Numbered from the stretch's first letter, positions 50,467 through 60,086 are shown. The stretch is 64,000 nucleotides of DNA from Mycolicibacterium moriokaense (GCF_003347205.1 NZ_QQBJ01000011.1:124001-188000); one strand, 5' to 3'. Notes: generated from the sequence alone by a model not told the origin. Numbers and translations: made by a program.

Positions 50467-51966
50467 TCAGCGCAAGTCGGGGCCGGCCTGGGCCCGCGCC
50501 CAATGACTGTCGGCCACCCACGGCGAGGCCGCCGCCGCGATCGACCAACTGCGCTCCGCGGGAACGTCGATCACCTGATAGTGCTTCACCCCGGCCGCGG
50601 TCGCCGCGATCAGCGTGGCCACGCCGGCGCGCCGCTGGAAGAACGTCTGCCGCACGGTCCAGCCGATGATGCCGTCGGCGGCGATGCAGTCGCGACGGCG
50701 TTCCAGGCTGCCCGCGCGGGCGACCAGCCACCGCGCGTCGACCCGGTGCCCCAGCGCGCGGGCCCGGTCGGCGGCCAGCAGCGCGCAGCACAGCGCCAGC
50801 ACCGCGGCCAGAATCCACGCCCACGGCGGCACCGCCACGAACGCCGACGCCACCGCCAGGCCGGCCGCGACGACGACCGGCAACGCGAGCCCACGGGTCC
50901 ACCGCCTGCGCGTCGCGGTCGCGCCGTGGCCGCGCACCGGCCCCGTCACCGCGCCTTCGTCGTCGATCAGATCGGTCAGCACCGATTCCGCCGTTCGCAC
51001 CGGGCAGGGCGGCAGCAGCAGCGACGCCTCGCCCGCCCCGGCGACACCGGTCATCACCGCGTCGAGTCGCGCACCGCCGAGCAGTCGGACCAGCAACGGC
51101 TGGCGCAGGGTGCCGCCGCGCAGCCTGCGCATGTCGAAGGTGTGCTCCCGCTTGCGCAACAGGCCGTGCGTCAGGTGCAAGACGTCCCGATCGCGGCGCA
51201 GCACCAGGTTTCCGTACGTCACCAGCGACCGCAGCACCGACAGCACCACCGACGCCACGACCACCACGGCGACGACGACGGCCACGCTGGCGATGACACC
51301 GAACCGTTGCGCGGCGTCGCGGCCCGACTCGGCGAGGCGCGAATGCTGTAGTGCCGCTCCCAGACCCGCCTGGTAGACGATGCCGACGGCGGCGACGATC
51401 ATGGCCAGACCGGTGAAGCTCAGCGGGCTGTAGCGCAGCCAGGACGGCTGCCAGCGCGCCAGCAGCCTGCCGGGCTGTCGGCGGCTTTCGGCGTCGTCGC
51501 CCGCGGGAGCCAGCGAGTCGGCCAGCAGGATCGAGCGCAGCCGCGGCACCTCCTCGGCGCGCACCGCGTCGAGGGCGAACTCCGAGTCTCCCCTGGCCTG
51601 CTGACCGGTGCTGACCCGCAACACCGTCAGCCCGAGCAACTGGTGCAACAGCCGGGCCTCGGTGGCAACCGATCGAATCCTGTTGCGCGGCACCGAAACG
51701 ACTTTGCGCTGGAACACCCCCGAGCGCAGCTGGACCTCGTCGGGTTCGATGCGGTAGGTGGTGGTGAACCAGCGCAGCACGCCGAAGCCGATGGTCACGC
51801 CGAGCGCCGCCACGGTCCACATCGAATTGCCCGTCGCCGAGCCCAACACGACCGCACCGGCCAGCAGCGGGATCTGACGCAACACCTCGTGTACGGGGTG
51901 CACCAACAGCATTCGCGGGCTGAGCCGGTGCCACACCCGCTCGGTGGCCGCCGAGGTGGTGGTCAC
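50467..51966 (-). CDS. Bacterial PH-domain membrane protein (YdbT-like)
   Basis: A 499-residue protein, GTG start overlapping the upstream stop (GTGA at 51963). It has six hydrophobic segments in three pairs (for example IPLLAGAVVLGSATGNSMWTV, ALPVVVAAGLAVASAFVAVPP), each followed by a PH-like module such as TTYRIEPDEVQLRSGVFQRKVVSVPRNRIRSV. The pattern of repeated bPH2 modules (about residues 68, 265 and 425) fits YdbT. With the adjacent YdbS-like protein it forms a pair known in Bacillus to counter antimicrobial peptides. Confidence 0.85.
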   Translation of the reverse strand: MTTTSAATERVWHRLSPRMLLVHPVHEVLRQIPLLAGAVVLGSATGNSMWTVAALGVTIGFGVLRWFTTTYRIEPDEVQLRSGVFQRKVVSVPRNRIRSVATEARLLHQLLGLTVLRVSTGQQARGDSEFALDAVRAEEVPRLRSILLADSLAPAGDDAESRRQPGRLLARWQPSWLRYSPLSFTGLAMIVAAVGIVYQAGLGAALQHSRLAESGRDAAQRFGVIASVAVVVAVVVVASVVLSVLRSLVTYGNLVLRRDRDVLHLTHGLLRKREHTFDMRRLRGGTLRQPLLVRLLGGARLDAVMTGVAGAGEASLLLPPCPVRTAESVLTDLIDDEGAVTGPVRGHGATATRRRWTRGLALPVVVAAGLAVASAFVAVPPWAWILAAVLALCCALLAADRARALGHRVDARWLVARAGSLERRRDCIAADGIIGWTVRQTFFQRRAGVATLIAATAAGVKHYQVIDVPAERSWSIAAAASPWVADSHWARAQAGPDLR

Positions 51967-52445
51967 GTCGCGTCCTCCGCGCCGATCGCGGCGATGTCGG
52001 TGAGTTGCGCGACCACCCGGTCGGCGACGTCGGAGTCCAGGGCGACGATCCGCACCGCACCGGCCGACGACGCCGTCGTCACCGTCACGTTGGCCAGCCC
52101 GAACAGCCGATCCAGCGGCCCGCGATAGGTGTCGACCGTCTGCACCCGCGACACCGGCGCGATCCGGCGCTCCTGCACCAGCCAGCCGGACCGGGTGTAC
52201 ACCGCCTGCGGGCTGACCTCCCACCGGTGCACCCGGTAGCGCCACAGCGGCACGACGACGACGAACAGCGCGGTGCCCGCGGCGGTGATGGCTGCCGCGG
52301 CGATGTGCGGCCACGCCGGCCAGCTGTCGAGGACGAACCAGACCACCTGCGCGACCGCGAGCACCCCCCACGGGATCGCCGCGCCGATCGCCCACACCAG
52401 CGGCGCCTTGCGGCTGGGTGGGTGCGCCGGATCAACCAGGTCCAT
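51963..52445 (-). CDS. Bacterial PH-domain membrane protein (YdbS-like)
   Basis: A 160-residue protein: two membrane helices (GAAIPWGVLAVAQVVWFVLDSW, IAAAAITAAGTALFVVVVPLW), then one bPH2 module WEVSPQAVYTRSGWLVQERRIAPVSRVQTVDTYRGPLDRLFGLANVTV. The SPQA-xYTRSGWL and VSRVQTVD motifs are standard. Coupled to the YdbT-like gene by four-base overlap, and overlaps the preceding gene by 14 bp. Confidence 0.88.
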   Translation of the reverse strand: MDLVDPAHPPSRKAPLVWAIGAAIPWGVLAVAQVVWFVLDSWPAWPHIAAAAITAAGTALFVVVVPLWRYRVHRWEVSPQAVYTRSGWLVQERRIAPVSRVQTVDTYRGPLDRLFGLANVTVTTASSAGAVRIVALDSDVADRVVAQLTDIAAIGAEDAT

Positions 52446-52938
52446 CGGCCGACCTCTGCACGTGCAGGCACTCCGTCACGCCGAAGAGGCGCAGCGTCCG
52501 AAGCGTCCTGCCCGGAATCTGGTCGGCGACCTCGGCGGTGGCGGCGATGATCGGGTCGCCGACGGCGGTGCTCCGGCCACCGCTGACGATCGCCGCGCTG
52601 CCCGAGGCCAGCACGTTGCGCACCCAGTCCGCGTCAGTGCCGTACGGCAGCGCGATCAGAAACCCGTCGCCGGTGTCGATGACGTCCACCGGCGTCTCAT
52701 AGGTGCGCCCGCTGGTTCTGCCGGTATGGCGGATCACCGACGTCTGGGTGCCCGCCGCGCCCGCGGTGCGCATCACCCGCGGGTTGGTCACAGCGCGGTT
52801 CATCCTCCGCACGGCGTTCAGCACTGGGGGCAGCTTCCACCGCATGCCCGCCACCAGCACTGTGAGTGAGACGACGGCGATCCCGACCACCGCCGCGACA
52901 GCCGTCGCGGCCATCCGCAGGCTCGTGCGATCTGACAT
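52432..52938 (-). CDS. Deazaflavin (F420)-dependent nitroreductase family protein, membrane-anchored
   Basis: A 168-residue protein (ATG 52938). An N-terminal hydrophobic helix (AATAVAAVVGIAVVSLTVLVAG) precedes the split barrel: VIRHTGRTSGRTYETPVDVI, GFLIALPYGTDADWVRNVLASG, IPGRTLRTLRLFGVTECL. It matches the Ddn-type family that uses F420H2. Ddn reduces menaquinone; function of this one unknown. It starts 39 bp from the divergent SDR gene. Confidence 0.85.
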   Translation of the reverse strand: MSDRTSLRMAATAVAAVVGIAVVSLTVLVAGMRWKLPPVLNAVRRMNRAVTNPRVMRTAGAAGTQTSVIRHTGRTSGRTYETPVDVIDTGDGFLIALPYGTDADWVRNVLASGSAAIVSGGRSTAVGDPIIAATAEVADQIPGRTLRTLRLFGVTECLHVQRSADGPG

Positions 52939-52976
52939 GGGAACGACCGTAACCGCCTGTGGGTAATGTGCTGACG

Positions 52977-53888
52977 ATGAGTAGGAAATGGACCTCCGCC
53001 GATGTCGGCGACCAGTCCGGCCGCGTCGCCGTCGTGACCGGCGCCAACTCCGGCCTCGGCTACGACACCGCCGCGGTGCTCGCCGGCAAGGGCGCCCACG
53101 TCGTGCTGGCCGTGCGCAACCTCGACAAGGGCGCCGAAGCCGCCGACAAGATCAAGGCCGCCAGCCCGAACGCCGTCGTCTCGCTGCAGGAGCTGGACCT
53201 GTCGTCGCTGGACAGCGTGCGCAGGGCCGCCGACGCGTTGCGCGCCGCCCACCCCCGCATCGACCTGTTGATCAACAACGCCGGCGTGATGTACGTGCCG
53301 ACCCGCGAGACCACCAAAGACGGTTTCGAGATGCAGTTCGGCACCAACCATCTCGGCCACTTCGCGCTGACCGGCCTGCTGCTGGACAACATGCTCGCGG
53401 TGGACGGTTCGCGGGTGGTCACGGTCAGCAGCGTCGGGCACCGCATCCTGGCCCGGATTCACTTCGACGACCCGCAACTGGCGCGCAAGTACAACCGCGT
53501 CGAGGCATACGGCCAGTCCAAGCTGGCCAACCTGATGTTCACCTACGACCTGCAGCGCCGGCTGGCACGCGCGGGGGCGCCGACCATCGCCCTGGCCGCC
53601 CATCCCGGATTCTCCGACACCGAGCTGATGCGGTACCTGCCCGATTTCATCCCCGCCTTCATGTGGAAGATCGCCACCCAGCCGGCCGACAAAGGCGCGC
53701 TGCCGACCTTGCGCGCCGCGACCGACCCCGATGCCCGGGGAGGTCAGTACTACGGCCCCGACGGCATCGGCGAAGTCAAGGGCAGCCCGAAAGTCGTTGG
53801 CTCCAGCGCACAATCGCGCAACGAAGACATTCAGGAGCGGCTCTGGGCGATGTCCGAAGAGCTGACCGGCGTCAAGTTCTCTGTCTGA
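52977..53888 (+). CDS. SDR oxidoreductase (Rv0439c-like), copy 2
   Basis: A 303-residue SDR from ATG 52977. Motifs match copy 1: TGANSGLGYDTA, AVRNLDKG, NNAGVMYVP, FGTNHLGHFALTG, VSSVGHRI, YGQSKLANLMF, DPDARGGQYYGPDG. Its stop overlaps the moeA2 start (TGATG), the arrangement of Rv0439c and moeA2 as I recall in M. tuberculosis, so this is probably the syntenic copy with respect to moeA2. Confidence 0.9.
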   Translation: MSRKWTSADVGDQSGRVAVVTGANSGLGYDTAAVLAGKGAHVVLAVRNLDKGAEAADKIKAASPNAVVSLQELDLSSLDSVRRAADALRAAHPRIDLLINNAGVMYVPTRETTKDGFEMQFGTNHLGHFALTGLLLDNMLAVDGSRVVTVSSVGHRILARIHFDDPQLARKYNRVEAYGQSKLANLMFTYDLQRRLARAGAPTIALAAHPGFSDTELMRYLPDFIPAFMWKIATQPADKGALPTLRAATDPDARGGQYYGPDGIGEVKGSPKVVGSSAQSRNEDIQERLWAMSEELTGVKFSV

Positions 53889-55087
53889 TGCGATCCGTAG
53901 AGGAGCACGGAGACGTCGTCGCGGCCCTGATCACGCCGCGGCCGCCGGTCGCGGTACCACTGGCGGACGCGCTGGGTCTGGTGCTCGCCGAAGACGTGGT
54001 GGCGCCGCTGTCGCTGCCAGGCTTCGACAACTCGGCGATGGACGGTTACGCCGTGGTCGCCGACGACATCGCGGCCGCGACCGACGATGCGCCGGTGCTG
54101 TTGCCGGTCGCCGAGGACATCCCCGCGGGCCGTACCGACACGCTGACCCTGAAACCCGGTACCGCACACCGGATCATGACGGGCGCACCGGTGCCGTCCG
54201 GCGCCTCCGCGGTGGTGCCGGTGGAAGCGACCGACGGTGCCACCGACACCGTGTCGATCAGGGCGGCCGCCAAGGCGAGACAACACATCCGGCGTGCGGG
54301 CGAGGACGTCGAGGCGGGCTCCACCGTACTGCGGGCCGGTCAGGTGGTCACCGCCGCGGTGCTCGGCCTCGCTGCGGCGCTCGGCCTCGGTGAGCTGACT
54401 GTCGTTCCGCGGCAACGGGTTCTGGTGATGTCGACGGGCTCGGAGCTGGTCGCGCCCGGCACGCCGCTGCAGCCGGGGCAGATCTACGAGTCGAACGCCG
54501 TCATGCTGGCCGCGGCCGCCGCCGACGCAGGCGCGCAGGCGACAACGGCGCCGATGTCCAGCGACGACATCGAGGAGTTTCGCGCGGTGCTCGCCGGGCA
54601 CGCCCGCGAAGCCGACCTGATCATCACCACCGGCGGTGTGAGCGCGGGTGCGTACGAGGTCGTCAAGGATGCGCTCGCAGCAGACGTCGAGTTCGTGAAA
54701 GTGGCGATGCAGCCGGGCATGCCGCAGGGCGCGGGGCGGGTGTTCGGCACGCCGATCATCACGCTGCCCGGCAATCCGGTCAGCGCGCTGGTGTCGTTCG
54801 AGGTGTTCATCCGTACCCCGCTGCGCGCCGCGATGGGTCTGCCGCACCCGCAGCGCCCACGACTGACCGCGGAGCTCAAAGAGGACCTCACCTCGCCGCG
54901 CGGCAAGCGGCAGTTCCGCCGCGGCGTGCTGGACGCAACCAAGGGCGAGGTGACCAGCTACGGGCCGCCCGCATCGCACCATCTGCGCTGGCTGGCGTCT
55001 GCCAACTGCCTGCTGGAGATCGACGAGGAGGTCACCGAACTGGCCGCGGGAGCCGTGGTGCCGGTTTGGGACCTGTCGACCGGGTAG
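53888..55087 (+). CDS. moeA2: Molybdopterin molybdenumtransferase MoeA2
   Basis: A 399-residue protein, ATG at 53888 overlapping the SDR stop. Domain III markers: LPGFDNSAMDGYAVVADD, HRIMTGAPVPSGASAVVPVE, VLVMSTGSELVAPG, ITTGGVSAGAYEVVKDAL, FVKVAMQPGMPQG, and TLPGNPVSALVSFEVF. It inserts molybdate into molybdopterin. This suits the presence of two molybdenum hydroxylase sets in the window. First of the moeA2-psd-pssA-ATPase block. Confidence 0.95.
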   Translation: MRSVEEHGDVVAALITPRPPVAVPLADALGLVLAEDVVAPLSLPGFDNSAMDGYAVVADDIAAATDDAPVLLPVAEDIPAGRTDTLTLKPGTAHRIMTGAPVPSGASAVVPVEATDGATDTVSIRAAAKARQHIRRAGEDVEAGSTVLRAGQVVTAAVLGLAAALGLGELTVVPRQRVLVMSTGSELVAPGTPLQPGQIYESNAVMLAAAAADAGAQATTAPMSSDDIEEFRAVLAGHAREADLIITTGGVSAGAYEVVKDALAADVEFVKVAMQPGMPQGAGRVFGTPIITLPGNPVSALVSFEVFIRTPLRAAMGLPHPQRPRLTAELKEDLTSPRGKRQFRRGVLDATKGEVTSYGPPASHHLRWLASANCLLEIDEEVTELAAGAVVPVWDLSTG

Positions 55088-55109
55088 CCACCCGTAGAAT
55101 CGCGACACG

Positions 55110-55811
55110 ATGGCCAGACGCCCCGACCTCAGATCAGGCCCCGCGCGACTGGTGGCCCTGGCGAAAACCACGATCCCCCCGATGCACCCGGCAGGCTTGC
55201 CGTTCGTCGGCGCAGGCCTGGCGGTGGCCGCGGTGGGCAGCCGCAACCGATGGCTGCGGCGCGCGGGCCTGCTCGCGGCGGGTGCGAACGCCGCGTTCTT
55301 CCGCCATCCACCCCGGGTGCCGCCCACCCGCCCCGGTGCGGTGGTGGCCCCCGCCGACGGGCTGATCTGCCTGGTCGAAGACGTCGTCCCGCCAGCCGAA
55401 CTGAACCTGCCCGAGCGGCCGCTGCCGCGAGTGAGCATCTTCCTGTCGATCTTCGACGCCCATGTGCAGCGCATCCCGATCAGCGGTGAGGTGGTGACCG
55501 TCGTGCACCGTCCCGGGCTGTACCGCTCCGCCGAGTTGGCCGCCGCCAGCCAGGACAACGAGCGCAACAGCGTGCTGATCCGCACCCCCGAGGGGCAGCA
55601 GGTGGTGGCTGTGCAGATCGCGGGCCTGGTCGCTCGCCGCATCGTGTGCGACGTCCGGCCCGGCGAGAAGGTGACCATCGGCGACACCTACGGGCTGATC
55701 CGCTACGGGTCGCGGCTGGACACCTACCTGCCCGAGGGCACCGAGGTGCTGGTGCTGCCCGGCCAGCGCGCGGTCGGCGGCGAGACGATCCTCGCGGAGT
55801 TGCACCGATGA
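55110..55811 (+). CDS. psd: Phosphatidylserine decarboxylase
   Basis: A 233-residue short-form decarboxylase. [20 protein letters not shown] is the start of the domain, [21 protein letters not shown] the His-region, and the self-cleavage Gly-Ser is in [14 protein letters not shown] (Ser ~200), from which the pyruvoyl group forms. Makes phosphatidylethanolamine from phosphatidylserine at the membrane. Overlaps pssA by four bases (ATGA), matching pathway order. Confidence 0.95.
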   Translation: MARRPDLRSGPARLVALAKTTIPPMHPAGLPFVGAGLAVAAVGSRNRWLRRAGLLAAGANAAFFRHPPRVPPTRPGAVVAPADGLICLVEDVVPPAELNLPERPLPRVSIFLSIFDAHVQRIPISGEVVTVVHRPGLYRSAELAAASQDNERNSVLIRTPEGQQVVAVQIAGLVARRIVCDVRPGEKVTIGDTYGLIRYGSRLDTYLPEGTEVLVLPGQRAVGGETILAELHR

Positions 55812-56665
55812 AGCCACGCGTGAAGAGGCCGAACGTCAACCTGCGGATGCTGCCCAGCGCGATGACCGTCGCCGCGATCTGTCTCGGGTTGTCCGCGGTG
55901 AAGTTCGCCCTCGACGGCCGGGCCACCGAAGCGATGGCCTTCCTGGCGGTCGCCGCCATCCTGGATGCACTCGACGGCCGCACCGCCCGGCTGCTGAAGG
56001 CCACCTCCAAGATGGGCGAGGAGATCGATTCGCTCGCCGATGCGGTGAATTTCGGTGTGGCACCGGCGTTCATCGTCTACGGGACGCTGTTGTCGCATTC
56101 GCGCATCGGCTGGATCGTCGTGCTGCTCTATGCGGTGTGCATCGTGCTGCGGCTGGCCAGGTACAACACCATGCTGGCCGAGGACCAGCCACCGTATACG
56201 AAAGAGTTCTTCGTCGGGATGCCCGCGCCCGCCGGTGCGATCGGCGCGATCGGACCGCTGGCCGCCAAGATGCAGTTCGGCGAGGGGTGGTGGACGTCGG
56301 AGCCCGCGGTGGTGATCTGGATGATCGGCGTCTCGCTGCTGGTGGTCAGCACCATCCCGATGCGCAAGGTGCACACGTTCGCGATCTCGCAGAACATGGT
56401 GGTGCCGCTGCTGGCCGCGCTGGCGATCCTGGTCGCCGCGTCGATTCTCTACGGCTACATCGTGATCATGCTGATCATCCTGGGCTACGTGATCCACATC
56501 CCGTTCGCGGTGCGGACCGAGGCGTGGCTTTCCAAGCACCCCGAGGTGTGGGGCGACAAGCCGAAGGCGCAGCGTCAGGCGCGACGGGCGGTCCGTCGGG
56601 CACAGCCGCGCACACATCGACGGTCGATGGCCCGACTCGGGCTGCGCAGGCCACCGGGACCCTGA
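55808..56665 (+). CDS. pssA: CDP-diacylglycerol-serine O-phosphatidyltransferase
   Basis: A 285-residue protein with the CDP-alcohol motif [20 protein letters not shown] then IDSLAD, matching D-xx-DG-xx-AR-x8-G-xxx-D-xxx-D. About eight membrane helices. A basic C-terminal tail ([21 protein letters not shown]). It makes phosphatidylserine from CDP-DAG and serine, the step before Psd. Confidence 0.95.
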   Translation: MKPRVKRPNVNLRMLPSAMTVAAICLGLSAVKFALDGRATEAMAFLAVAAILDALDGRTARLLKATSKMGEEIDSLADAVNFGVAPAFIVYGTLLSHSRIGWIVVLLYAVCIVLRLARYNTMLAEDQPPYTKEFFVGMPAPAGAIGAIGPLAAKMQFGEGWWTSEPAVVIWMIGVSLLVVSTIPMRKVHTFAISQNMVVPLLAALAILVAASILYGYIVIMLIILGYVIHIPFAVRTEAWLSKHPEVWGDKPKAQRQARRAVRRAQPRTHRRSMARLGLRRPPGP

Positions 56666-56666
56666 C

Positions 56667-58868
56667 GTGACGGAGTCGGATGTGGCCGACCGCAAGGCGC
56701 CACGGCAGGGGCTCACCCTCACCGCGCGGCTGAACACATCGGCGCTGGACTCCCGTCGCGGCGTCGTTCGGCTGCACCCCGAAGCGATTGCCGCACTGGG
56801 TATTCGGGAGTGGGATGCGGTCTCGCTGACCGGTTCGCGGACGACGTCCGCGGTCGCCGGGGTGGCCCCCGACGGAACCCCGGTAGGCACCGCACTGCTC
56901 GACGACGTGACGCTGTCCAACGCCGGGCTGCGGGAGGACACCACGGTGCTCGTCGCCCCGGTGACGGTGTACGGGGCGCGCTCGGTGACGGTGCGCGGAT
57001 CGAATCTGGCGACCCAGTCGATCTCGCCTGCGACCCTGCGGCAGGCCCTGCTCGGCAAGGTGATGACGGTCGGCGACACGGTGTCGCTGCTGCCTCGCGA
57101 ACTGGGCCCCGACATTCCGACGACGGCGGCGAGCAGTGCGCTGGCGTCGGCCGTCGGTATCACCTGGACCTCCGAACTGCTGACGGTGACCGGCGTCGAT
57201 CCCGCCGGACCTGTTAGCGTGCAACCGAATTCGATGGTGAGCTGGGGCGACGGCGAAGCGCCCTCGCCTGCCCAGGCATCCGGTCAGTACACGGTGTCGG
57301 CCGCGGAGAAGTCGGCGACGGTGAACATCGACGACCTCAAGGGCCAGCACGCGCAGGCCGGCCGGCTGACCGAATGGCTCAAGCTTGCGCTCGACCAGCC
57401 CGAGTTGCTGCACACCCTCGGCGCCAAACCCAATCTCGGCGTGCTGATTTCAGGGCCCGCCGGTGTCGGGAAGGCGGCGCTGGTGCGGGCGGTGTGCGCC
57501 AACCGGCGGTTGGTCGAACTCGACGGGCCCGAGGTCGGTGCGTTGCGCCCCGAAGACCGCATCAAGAGCGTGGCGTCGGCGGTGGCGTCGGTGCGCGACG
57601 ACGGCGGCGTCTTGTTGATCACGGACATCGACGCGCTGCTGCCCGCGACGGCCGACCCGGTGTCGACACTGATCCTCACTGAACTGCGCAACGCGGTCGC
57701 CACCCCCGGCGTCGCCTTCATCGCCACCTCGCAGCGACCCGAGGACCTGGATCCCCGGCTGCGGGCACCCGACCTGTGTGACCGCGAACTCGGCCTGAGC
57801 CTGCCCGATGCGGCGGTCCGTAAACAGCTGCTCGAGGTGCTGTTGCGCGAGGTCCCCACTGGTGAGCTGAACCTCGACGAAATCGCAGAGCGGACACCGG
57901 GTTTCGTGGTCGCCGACCTTGCCGCTCTGGTGCGCGAAGCAGCGCTGCGAGCCGCTGAACGCGCCAGCGCCGACGGCAAGGAGCCGACGCTGACGCAGGA
58001 CGACCTCGTCGGCGCGCTCAGTGTCATCCGGCCGTTGTCGCGATCGGCGGCAGAAGAGGTCGCCGTCGGCTCGGTGACGCTGGAGGACGTCGGCGACATG
58101 GCCGACACCAAGCAGGCGCTCACCGAGGCGGTGCTGTGGCCGCTGCAGCATCCCGACACGTTCGAGCGGCTGGGCGTCGACCCGCCGCGCGGGGTGCTGC
58201 TCTACGGGCCGCCCGGCTGCGGCAAGACGTTCGTGGTGCGCGCGCTGGCCAGCTCCGGGCGGTTGTCGGTGCACGCCGTCAAGGGCGCCGAGCTGATGGA
58301 CAAGTGGGTCGGCGCGTCGGAGAAGGCGGTGCGCGACCTGTTCCGCCGGGCCCGCGACTCCGCGCCGTCGCTGGTGTTCCTCGACGAACTCGACGCGCTG
58401 GCGCCGCGGCGCGGGCAGAGCTTCGACTCCGGGGTGACCGACCGCGTGGTGGCCGCACTGCTGACCGAACTCGACGGCATCGAGCCGCTGCGCAACGTGG
58501 TGGTGCTCGGCGCCACCAACCGGCCGGACCTGATCGACCCCGCGCTGCTGCGGCCGGGCCGGCTGGAGAAGCTGGTGTTCGTCGAGCCGCCGGACGCCGA
58601 CGCCCGTCGCGAGATCCTGCGCACCGCGGGCAAGTCCATTCCGCTCAGCGACGACGTCGACCTCGACGCGCTGGCGACCGAGCTGGACGGCTACAGCGCC
58701 GCCGACTGTGTGGCGCTGCTGCGGGAAGCGGCGCTGACCGCGATGCGGCGCTCGATCGACGCTGCGGACGTGACGGCCGCCGACGTCGCCACGGCCCGCG
58801 AATCCGTCCGCCCGTCACTGGACGCCACGCAGGTGGAAGCCCTGCGCACCTTCTCCGCCGCCCGCTGA
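56667..58868 (+). CDS. AAA-family ATPase with two AAA modules (CDC48-like)
   Basis: A 733-residue protein, GTG start 56667. The N-terminal ~200 residues form a double-psi barrel-like domain. Module 1 has Walker A GPAGVGKAALV (about 262) and LLITDIDALLP as Walker B with Asp in place of the catalytic Glu; the Thr after Lys is Ala, so module 1 may not hydrolyse ATP. Module 2 has GPPGCGKTFVV (about 513), FLDELDALAP, and ATNRPDLIDPALLRPGRLE. The M. tuberculosis orthologue as I recall is Rv0435c, beside pssA. Likely unfolds or remodels proteins. Confidence 0.93.
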   Translation: MTESDVADRKAPRQGLTLTARLNTSALDSRRGVVRLHPEAIAALGIREWDAVSLTGSRTTSAVAGVAPDGTPVGTALLDDVTLSNAGLREDTTVLVAPVTVYGARSVTVRGSNLATQSISPATLRQALLGKVMTVGDTVSLLPRELGPDIPTTAASSALASAVGITWTSELLTVTGVDPAGPVSVQPNSMVSWGDGEAPSPAQASGQYTVSAAEKSATVNIDDLKGQHAQAGRLTEWLKLALDQPELLHTLGAKPNLGVLISGPAGVGKAALVRAVCANRRLVELDGPEVGALRPEDRIKSVASAVASVRDDGGVLLITDIDALLPATADPVSTLILTELRNAVATPGVAFIATSQRPEDLDPRLRAPDLCDRELGLSLPDAAVRKQLLEVLLREVPTGELNLDEIAERTPGFVVADLAALVREAALRAAERASADGKEPTLTQDDLVGALSVIRPLSRSAAEEVAVGSVTLEDVGDMADTKQALTEAVLWPLQHPDTFERLGVDPPRGVLLYGPPGCGKTFVVRALASSGRLSVHAVKGAELMDKWVGASEKAVRDLFRRARDSAPSLVFLDELDALAPRRGQSFDSGVTDRVVAALLTELDGIEPLRNVVVLGATNRPDLIDPALLRPGRLEKLVFVEPPDADARREILRTAGKSIPLSDDVDLDALATELDGYSAADCVALLREAALTAMRRSIDAADVTAADVATARESVRPSLDATQVEALRTFSAAR

Positions 58869-58872
58869 GTGG

Positions 58873-59925
58873 CTACGGCCGCGCCTCGAGCACCAGGTTG
58901 AACGGTGTCTCGGTGGCTCGCCGGAATCGGCTGAAGCCGCCGCCGTCAACGACGACCTCGCGAAGCCGCGCCTCACCGGCCTGCGCACCAAGAGCGGGGC
59001 CATTGCGCGCCAACGAAACCGGGACACAGATCTGCGTCGATGCGCCGTACATGACCCGGCCGACCGGATTCAGGTTGTCGGCCACCCGGTCGTTGGCGAA
59101 CGGTTCCACGATCATCGCGGTCCCGTCATCGCTGATCGCCTCGCGCGCGTGCTGACACACACTGACCGGGTCGGCCATGTCGTGCAGGCAGTCGAAAAAC
59201 GTGATCAGGTCGAAACCCTTGCCCTGGTAGCCGACTGCATCGGCCATCTCGAAGCGCGCATTGCCCGCACCCGCCGCCGCTGCTCTCGCGGTTGCGACGT
59301 CGATCGAATCACCGTGGTAGTCGTAACCCACGAATTCCGAGTCCGGGTACGTCAGCGCCATCAGAATCGAGCTGGCGCCGTGCCCACACCCCACGTCGGC
59401 GACCTTGGCGCCACGCTGCAACTTGTCGACGACGCCGTCCAGCGCGGGCAGCCACGAGCTGACCAGGTTGGTGTTGTAGCCGGCGCGGAAGAATCGTTCG
59501 GTTCCGTCGAAGAGGCAGGGATGGTGCTCACCCCATTCCATGCCGTTGCCGGACCTGAAGTGTTCGAGCGTCTGCTCGAGCGCGTGGAATGTCGCCTCGA
59601 CGATGTTGTACGCCCCGGGCATGTCAACCGGACCACCCGGATCGGTCAGGCACATCGCCTGCTCTGGGCTGAGCGACCACTGGTCGGTCGCGGGGTCGAA
59701 GTCGACGTATCCGCCCGCGCCCTGATTGCCCAGCCACTCGCGAACGTAACGCTCATCGGTGTTGGTCCGCTTCGCCAGTTCGGCCGAAGTCATAGCGCCC
59801 GAGGCCAATTCGCGGTAGAGGCCGAGCCGATCACCCACCAGGACCAGCGCCGCGCTCATCGCGGCACCGAGATCGCCGACCGCCTTGCCGAGGAATTCAT
59901 TCAACTTGACTTCGTCGACAGCCAT
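58873..59925 (-). CDS. SAM-dependent methyltransferase with N-terminal winged-helix domain
   Basis: A 350-residue protein. Residues ~20-95 form a winged helix (AALVLVGDRLGLYRELASG, SAELAKRTNTDERYVREWL), typical of O-methyltransferase-like proteins. The SAM motif is KVADVGCGHGASSILMA (about 175), then SEFVGYDYHGDSID, and ITFFDCLHDMADP. The stop is 4 bp from the converging ATPase gene. Substrate unknown; small aromatic or polyketide likely. Its start faces a strong inverted repeat. Confidence 0.85.
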   Translation of the reverse strand: MAVDEVKLNEFLGKAVGDLGAAMSAALVLVGDRLGLYRELASGAMTSAELAKRTNTDERYVREWLGNQGAGGYVDFDPATDQWSLSPEQAMCLTDPGGPVDMPGAYNIVEATFHALEQTLEHFRSGNGMEWGEHHPCLFDGTERFFRAGYNTNLVSSWLPALDGVVDKLQRGAKVADVGCGHGASSILMALTYPDSEFVGYDYHGDSIDVATARAAAAGAGNARFEMADAVGYQGKGFDLITFFDCLHDMADPVSVCQHAREAISDDGTAMIVEPFANDRVADNLNPVGRVMYGASTQICVPVSLARNGPALGAQAGEARLREVVVDGGGFSRFRRATETPFNLVLEARP

Positions 59926-60007
59926 TTCTGCCTCATTTCGTCACTCGTCGGATTACCACCCCATCCTGCGAGGCGACGCAACAGGGCGAGGAACATTCGA
60001 CATTTCA

Positions 60008-60068
60008 ATCTTGACAGTGGCAAGTTCGAGGCGCATAGTCGTACTCGAGAACTAGTCACTGTCAAGAT
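60008..60068. promoter_or_regulatory. Perfect 12-bp inverted repeat with overlapping divergent promoters
   Basis: ATCTTGACAGTG (60008-60019) and CACTGTCAAGAT (60057-60068) are perfect inverted copies 37 bp apart. Each contains TTGACA, a -35 element, reading inward. On the plus strand CATAGT lies 17 bp after TTGACA (60034-60039) as a -10; on the minus strand TACGAC lies 16 bp on. They would drive the DUF1707 gene and the methyltransferase. The symmetry beyond TTGACA suggests an operator as well. Confidence 0.6.
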
Positions 60069-60086
60069 CGAGCGTCGGGAGGCAGC

